This document shows, one piece after another, positions 59,226-64,000 of a stretch of 64,000 nucleotides of DNA. The notes below the pieces were generated by a model. The model was given only the letters and a program-made list of their open reading frames with translations, did not search any database and was not told the origin of the DNA. This DNA comes from Pacificoceanicola sp049803835 (GTDB taxonomy: Bacteria; Pseudomonadota; Alphaproteobacteria; Rhodobacterales; Rhodobacteraceae). The stretch is taken from assembly GCF_049803835.1 (NCBI RefSeq), contig NZ_JBNAGK010000003.1, positions 124,001 to 188,000 on the forward strand, in the 5' to 3' direction. Numbering within the stretch: the first letter of the stretch is position 1; each line of letters starts with the position of its first letter. The position numbers and the translations under genes are program-made.

Positions 59226-61643
59226 ATGAGCAGTTACGATGATTTCGACGCCTTCGAGGGTGCCACCCTCTCGCAACGGGCCATGGCCGTGCGGCCCGCG
59301 CCCTATCTCGATGGACTCAATCCGGCGCAGCGGGAGGCGGTGGAGGCCATGGATGGCCCGGTCCTGATGCTGGCCGGGGCAGGGACGGGCAAGACCAAGG
59401 CGCTGACCGCCCGCATCGTGCATCTATTGAGCACCGGCCGTGCCCGGCCGAACGAGATCCTCGCCGTGACCTTCACGAACAAGGCCGCGCGTGAGATGAA
59501 GAACCGGGTTTCGGGTATGCTCGGGCAGGTGGTCGAGGGTATGCCCTGGCTCGGCACCTTCCACTCCATCTGCGTCAAGCTGCTGCGGCGGCACGCGGAA
59601 CTGGTGGGCCTGAAGTCGAATTTCACCATTCTCGACACCGACGACCAGCTGCGCCTGCTCAAGCAGTTGGTGCAGGCGGCGGGCATCGACGACAAGCGCT
59701 GGCCCGCCCGGCAGCTGGCGGGGGTGATCGACGACTGGAAAAACCGCGCCCTGACGCCGGACCGGGTTCCGGCAGCGGATGCCAATGCCTACAACCAGAA
59801 GGGGCCGGCACTCTACGCGCAGTATCAGGAGCGCCTGCGCGAGCTGAACGCGGTCGATTTCGGCGACCTGCTGTTGCACATGGTCACGATCTTCCAGCAG
59901 CACGGTGACGTGCTCGACCAGTACCAGCGCTGGTTCCGCTACATCCTCGTCGACGAGTATCAGGACACCAACGTCGCCCAGTACCTCTGGCTGCGGCTGC
60001 TGGCGCAGGGGCACCGGAACATCTGCTGCGTCGGGGATGACGACCAGTCGATCTACGGCTGGCGCGGCGCGGAGGTCGGCAACATCCTGCGCTTCGAAAA
60101 GGATTTTCCCGGCGCCCATGTGGTCCGGCTCGAACAGAACTACCGCTCGACCCCGCATATCCTCGCCGCCGCCTCCTCCGTCATTCGCGGCAATGCCAAC
60201 CGTCTGGGCAAGGAACTCTGGACCGAAGCCGAGGACGGCGAGAAAGTCCGGCTGATCGGCCATTGGGATGGCGACGAGGAGGCCCGCTGGGTCGGCGAGG
60301 AGATCGAGGCGATGCAGCGCGGCACGCGCGGCTTGCGTCCTTTCAGCCTCGATGACATGGCGATTCTCGTCCGCGCATCGCACCAGATGCGGGCATTTGA
60401 AGATCGGTTTCTGACGATTGGTCTGCCTTACCGGGTGATCGGCGGCCCGCGCTTCTACGAGCGGATGGAGATCCGTGACGCCATGGCCTACTTCCGGCTG
60501 GTGGTCTCGCCCGCCGATGATCTGGCCTTCGAGCGGGTGGTCAACACGCCCAAACGCGGTCTTGGCGACAAGGCGCAACAGGCGATCCAGCAGCTGGCCC
60601 GGCAGAACGGCGTGTCGCTGCTCGATGGCGCTGCGATGGCGGTGGAACAGGGAATCATCAAGGGCAAGGGCGCCAAGGCGCTCTCGGAGTTTGTCGTCGG
60701 CATCGCCCGCTGGGGCCGCCTGATGCGCGCCACCGTGGCTGCGGGCGGCGAGGACGACGTGATCGAGGAGCTTGGACCCGAGCGGCGCGAGGCGGAGGTC
60801 TCCCACGTCGAACTGGCGCAGATCATCCTCGACGAGAGCGGCTACACCGCGATGTGGCAGAACGACAAGACGCCGGAGGCGCCGGGGCGGCTGGAGAACC
60901 TCAAGGAACTGGTCAAGGCGCTGGAATCCTTCGAGAATATTCAGGGCTTCCTTGAGCACGTCAGCCTGGTCATGGACAATGACAGCGACGATGGCGGGGC
61001 CAAGGTCTCGATCATGACGCTGCACGCGGCCAAGGGTCTGGAATTTCCCGCGGTCTTCCTGCCGGGCTGGGAGGACGGACTGTTTCCGTCGCAGCGGTCG
61101 ATGGACGAAAGCGGCCTCAAGGGATTGGAAGAAGAGCGGCGTCTGGCCTATGTCGGCATCACCCGGGCGGAGGAAGTCTGCACGATTTCCTTCGCGGGCA
61201 ACCGCCGCGTCTTCGGTCAGTGGCAGTCGCAAATGCCGTCGCGTTTCGTCGATGAACTACCCGAAGAGCATGTGGAGGTTCTGACCCCGCCGGGTCTCTA
61301 CGGCGGCGGCTACGGCGCGGCGGCCTCCAGCGGCATGGGCATGTCTTCGGGCATGGAGAGTCGCGTCGCCTCGGCGGATGTCTACAATTCGCCCGGCTGG
61401 AAGCGGTTGCAATCCCGGCAAGGTGAGCGCCCGGTCAGCCAGCCGAAGGAGAGCCGCAACACGGTGATCGACCTGACGGCGGTGAGCGCTTACACGGTCG
61501 GAGAACGGGTGTTTCACCAGAAGTTCGGCTACGGGTCCATCGTCGGCATCGAGGGGGACAAGCTCGAAGTGGGTTTCGACAAGGCAGGCACGAAGAAGGT
61601 GGTCTCGCGCTACGTCTGCGCGGCGGACGACGTGCCCTTTTAG
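59226..61643 (+). CDS. uvrD: UvrD/PcrA-type ATP-dependent DNA helicase
   Basis: An 805-residue superfamily I helicase. Motifs in order: Q motif GLNPAQREAVEAM, Walker A AGAGTGKTKALTARI, Ia VTFTNKAAREM, II DEYQDTN, III CVGDDDQSIYGWRG, IV RLEQNYRST, V LHAAKGLEFPAVFL, VI EEERRLAYVGITRA. The C-terminus has a KOW-like tail (GERVFHQKFGYGSIVGIEGD) that in PcrA binds RNA polymerase. It acts in nucleotide-excision repair and removal of stalled complexes. ATG at 59226; a repeat lies just upstream. Confidence 0.97.
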   Translation: MSSYDDFDAFEGATLSQRAMAVRPAPYLDGLNPAQREAVEAMDGPVLMLAGAGTGKTKALTARIVHLLSTGRARPNEILAVTFTNKAAREMKNRVSGMLGQVVEGMPWLGTFHSICVKLLRRHAELVGLKSNFTILDTDDQLRLLKQLVQAAGIDDKRWPARQLAGVIDDWKNRALTPDRVPAADANAYNQKGPALYAQYQERLRELNAVDFGDLLLHMVTIFQQHGDVLDQYQRWFRYILVDEYQDTNVAQYLWLRLLAQGHRNICCVGDDDQSIYGWRGAEVGNILRFEKDFPGAHVVRLEQNYRSTPHILAAASSVIRGNANRLGKELWTEAEDGEKVRLIGHWDGDEEARWVGEEIEAMQRGTRGLRPFSLDDMAILVRASHQMRAFEDRFLTIGLPYRVIGGPRFYERMEIRDAMAYFRLVVSPADDLAFERVVNTPKRGLGDKAQQAIQQLARQNGVSLLDGAAMAVEQGIIKGKGAKALSEFVVGIARWGRLMRATVAAGGEDDVIEELGPERREAEVSHVELAQIILDESGYTAMWQNDKTPEAPGRLENLKELVKALESFENIQGFLEHVSLVMDNDSDDGGAKVSIMTLHAAKGLEFPAVFLPGWEDGLFPSQRSMDESGLKGLEEERRLAYVGITRAEEVCTISFAGNRRVFGQWQSQMPSRFVDELPEEHVEVLTPPGLYGGGYGAAASSGMGMSSGMESRVASADVYNSPGWKRLQSRQGERPVSQPKESRNTVIDLTAVSAYTVGERVFHQKFGYGSIVGIEGDKLEVGFDKAGTKKVVSRYVCAADDVPF

Positions 61644-61670
61644 GAAATTCGGACTGAGTGTCCGGCAGTG

Positions 61671-61718
61671 CCGATTTCTTGAAAAGAAATCGGTCCGGAC
61701 TCTTTCAAAGAGTCCGGA
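61671..61718. repeat. Tandem hairpin pair between convergent genes
   Basis: CCGATTTCTT...AAGAAATCGG (61671-61693) followed by TCCGGACTCTT...AAGAGTCCGGA, joined by one base. The same arrangement with another hairpin is at 47107-47153. As it lies between the uvrD and DegT gene ends it may serve as a bidirectional terminator. Confidence 0.6.
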
Positions 61719-61730
61719 TCCCGCCCGCCG

Positions 61731-62936
61731 TCACGTCCCGTAGGCCCTGAGCGGTCCCATCACCGTCTCCGCAGCCTCGACCAGAACCGCCGAGACCCAG
61801 TCGCAGTCGGCCTCGGTCAGCCGTGCGGGCAGACGCGTGTCACAGGCCCGCATCAGCATCGCCCTTGTGCGCGGCAACTCCGGCATCTCCGGCATGAATT
61901 GCCAGTTCCAGAAGGCCCGCGCGTTGTCGGTGTTCATCCCGAACACCTGCACCTTGACGCCATTCTCCCCGGCCAGGCGGGCGAAGGCGCGGGCCTCGTC
62001 GTCGCTCATGCCTTCGAGGTTGAACTGCAGCGAATCCGGTGCGCGCTCCTCCGGGTCGAGCTTGGGCGGGACGCACAGCCATGGGCTGCGGTCCAGCGCC
62101 GCCGCCACGCGGTCGTGATTGCGCCGCCCGTCCCGCACCCGGCGCGGGATCTCGGCGATCTGCGGACGGATCACGGCGGCGGAGAGGTTGCCAAGGCGAA
62201 GGTTGTACAGTGGCAGCTTGTTCTGCCAGCGTGCCAGGGCCTCTTCAAGCGCCGCCGAGTTGTCGCCATGGGTCAGGTGCTTCTGCCACATGTGCTCGTA
62301 GGCCCCGGACATGATGACAGCACGGGCGACCAGGTCCGCGTCATCGGTAATCAGGATGCCGCCTTCGCCCGCGTTCAGCAGCTTGTAGCTCTGGAAGCTG
62401 AAGCACCCGATTTTCCCGATGGTCCCGATCTTGCGCCCGTCCCAGAGCGTGCCGAGCGAATGCGCCGCGTCCTCGATTACCGGGATGCCCCGCGCGTCGC
62501 AGAGCGCCATGATGGCGTCCATGTCGGAGGTATGGCCGCGCATGTGGCTGACGATCACCGCCTGAACGCTGTCAAGTTTGTCCTCGAAGTCGCTGATATC
62601 AATGCGGTAATTTTCGCCGACCTCGCAGAGAACCGGCACGCAGTCCGCATGCACCACCGCCGAAGGGACCGCGGCGAAGGTGAACCCGGGGATGAGGACG
62701 CGGGCTCCGCGGGGCAGATCCAGTGCCTTGAGCGAGAGGAACAGCGCGGCGGAGCAGCTGCTGACCGCCAGCGCGTATTTCACGCCCATCTCCGCCGCGA
62801 ACTCCCGCTCCAGCAGGGCGACCGGCGCGTCCTGCGGAGCGGTGTAGCGAAACAGGTCGCCGGAAGCGAGAAGCCGGTCGATCTCGGCGCGGGCGGCCTC
62901 GGGGATGCTCTCGGCATCATGCATGTTCGGCGTCAT
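61731..62936 (-). CDS. DegT/DnrJ/EryC1/StrS family PLP aminotransferase
   Basis: A 401-residue fold-type I aminotransferase: AVSSCSAALFLSLKAL near residue 60, VIEDAAHSLGTLWDG with the PLP-contacting Asp, and the PLP lysine in CFSFQSYKLLNAGEGG. This family makes amino sugars or modifies nucleotide-linked ketosugars, but stand-alone members have unknown partners. No sugar biosynthesis genes adjoin it. ATG 62936 begins MTPNMHDAE; ATG 62924 is an alternative. Its end converges with uvrD. Confidence 0.9.
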   Translation of the reverse strand: MTPNMHDAESIPEAARAEIDRLLASGDLFRYTAPQDAPVALLEREFAAEMGVKYALAVSSCSAALFLSLKALDLPRGARVLIPGFTFAAVPSAVVHADCVPVLCEVGENYRIDISDFEDKLDSVQAVIVSHMRGHTSDMDAIMALCDARGIPVIEDAAHSLGTLWDGRKIGTIGKIGCFSFQSYKLLNAGEGGILITDDADLVARAVIMSGAYEHMWQKHLTHGDNSAALEEALARWQNKLPLYNLRLGNLSAAVIRPQIAEIPRRVRDGRRNHDRVAAALDRSPWLCVPPKLDPEERAPDSLQFNLEGMSDDEARAFARLAGENGVKVQVFGMNTDNARAFWNWQFMPEMPELPRTRAMLMRACDTRLPARLTEADCDWVSAVLVEAAETVMGPLRAYGT

Positions 62937-63065
62937 GATTTTCAATTTCCCGAATAGTCGTTTTCGAAAATGTAAAATACCCGCAGGCGCAGGCCAAGTG
63001 TTTTCGCGCACCGGACGAGGCGTCACGAGGCCGCGTGGCGAATGGGAAACGCTTTTACCAGACCG

Positions 63066-64000
63066 TTACAGGCCGAGCCGGTCGCGCAGCGCGAACCAGC
63101 TCATGGCAAGGGCGAGCAGCGGCGTACGGAAGCCCGGTCCACCGGGAAAGCGCGGGCAGGGCAGGGCGGAGAAGGCGTCGAACCCGGCGCTCTGGCCCTT
63201 GACCGCCTCGGCCATCAGTTTGCCGGCCTGCACGGCGTTGCCGACGCCGTGCCCGGAATAGCCGGAGGCGGTCAGCACGTTGGGCGCGAGCCGTGCGAGA
63301 TGCGGCAGGCGCTTCATGGTGATGGCCAGCGTGCCGCCCCAGGCATAATCGAGCCTGACGTCCGCCAGCTGCGGAAAGATCTGCAGAAGCGGCTTGCGGA
63401 CAACCGCCCGGATGTCCTTCGGGAACTTGTAGCCGTAACTTTCGCCGCCACCGAACAGCAGCCGCCCGTCGTGGCTGAGACGGAAGTAGTTCACCACGAA
63501 GAGATCGTCCGCAACGGCCACATCGCGGGTCAGCACCTCGCTGGCCCGCGCCCCGAGGGGCTCGGTGGCGACGACGAAATTGTTGATCGGCATGACACGG
63601 GAGGCCACCCGTGGCGCGAGTCCCCCGAGATAGCCGTTGCAGGCGAGGATCAGGTGGTCGGCTTGAACATGGCCGCCGTTTGTCGCGATCCGGACGGGGG
63701 TGCCGTGCTGGATGTCATGCACTTCGGAGCGCTCGTGGATACGCACCCCGGCAGCCCGCGCGGCCTTGGCGAGGCCGAGCGCAAGGGCCAGCGGATGCAG
63801 GTGCGCCGCGCCCATGTCCAGGATGCCGCCCTTGTAGGCGGGCGAGGGGCACAGCGCGTGGAACGCCTCTGCGTCCAGTACCTCCATGTCGTAGCCGTAC
63901 TGGCGGGCCATGTGATCCGCGTAGCCATGCAGGTCACGGACCGAGGCTGCCGACGTGCCGGACCAGGCGACGCCATCCTTCAGGTGACAGTCGATCTCGT
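63066..64000 (-). CDS. FAD-dependent amine/amino acid oxidoreductase (DAO family), truncated by window edge
   Basis: The frame is open to base 64000, so the N-terminal FAD-binding GxGxxG lies outside; 311 residues are visible. They include EIDCHLKDGVAWSGTS, YDMEVLDAEAFHALCPS, KGGILDMGAAHLHPLALALG, DHLILACNGYLGG, RLLFGGGESYGYKFP and TASGYSGHGVGNAVQAGKLM, matching DAO-type oxidases such as gamma-glutamylputrescine oxidase (PuuB). This might relate to the PuuD-like hydrolase at 2205, 60 kb away, but that is only inference. Confidence 0.88.
   Translation of the reverse strand, partial: EIDCHLKDGVAWSGTSAASVRDLHGYADHMARQYGYDMEVLDAEAFHALCPSPAYKGGILDMGAAHLHPLALALGLAKAARAAGVRIHERSEVHDIQHGTPVRIATNGGHVQADHLILACNGYLGGLAPRVASRVMPINNFVVATEPLGARASEVLTRDVAVADDLFVVNYFRLSHDGRLLFGGGESYGYKFPKDIRAVVRKPLLQIFPQLADVRLDYAWGGTLAITMKRLPHLARLAPNVLTASGYSGHGVGNAVQAGKLMAEAVKGQSAGFDAFSALPCPRFPGGPGFRTPLLALAMSWFALRDRLGL

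Overview
The window is a high-GC alphaproteobacterial chromosome segment, almost certainly from Rhodobacteraceae (Roseobacter-type). The grounds are the his cluster hisB-hisH-hisA-hisF-hisE, a polyhydroxyalkanoate (PHA) block with phasin, synthase and depolymerase, an NuoE/NuoF-fused FdsB, a DUF1127 gene divergent from a LysR gene, VPLPA-CTERM surface proteins and a family of short intergenic repeats. Nearly all of it is intact protein-coding sequence. I see no transposase, integrase, phage gene or CRISPR array.

Layout. 1-5 kb: a pilus/secretion-like membrane protein, an acetyltransferase, a glutamine-amidotransferase-like hydrolase, a cold-shock protein and an ArsC-like thioredoxin-fold protein. 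4.7-7.4 kb: a complete minus-strand bufferin-type operon (DUF2282 precursor, DUF692 MNIO enzyme, DUF2063 partner, DoxX), predicted to make a modified metal-binding peptide. 7.7-20.6 kb: thrS, an MFS transporter, a Tag-like glycosylase, several alpha/beta hydrolases, a SnoaL-like protein, a methyltransferase, and two tandem LysM plus solute-binding proteins behind a CtrA-type box. 20.7-25.5 kb: RNase P RNA with a clear promoter, rpmG, a cupin, a BI-1 protein, DUF1127 and LysR. 25.5-38.5 kb: an AlkB-like enzyme, fdsB, a lysoplasmalogenase-like protein, a lytic transglycosylase, ftsY, a DMT transporter, yciB, an Lrp regulator divergent from an ornithine-decarboxylase-like gene, a lone CoxL-like subunit, a DUF2235 hydrolase and a candidate small RNA. 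39-47 kb: a VPLPA-CTERM protein, a metallopeptidase and the his cluster, broken by a scaffold gap of Ns within poly-G/poly-C, then two identical tRNA-Gly genes. 47-64 kb: phasin, phaC, phaZ, a second VPLPA protein, pyruvate carboxylase, a BLUF photoreceptor, an FMN hydroxyacid oxidase, a third VPLPA protein, a UvrD-type helicase, a DegT-family aminotransferase and an FAD oxidoreductase cut by the right edge.

How the genes fit together. Clear functional groups are the buf operon (metal handling by a ribosomally made, modified peptide), the his genes, the PHA genes (synthase and depolymerase divergent, phasin next to the synthase), rnpB-rpmG (RNA processing and ribosome), and ftsY-yciB (membrane targeting and envelope). 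The VPLPA proteins presumably depend on an exosortase encoded elsewhere. Several enzymes stand without their usual partner subunits (fdsB, the CoxL-like gene).

Most notable: the buf operon, the tandem LysM/solute-binding pair, a hydrolase lacking its nucleophilic serine, two tandem CxCC paralogues inside the his operon, a candidate sRNA at 38420-38507, a two-copy palindromic module at about 29.1 and 39.3 kb, and a dispersed repeat family at gene ends.
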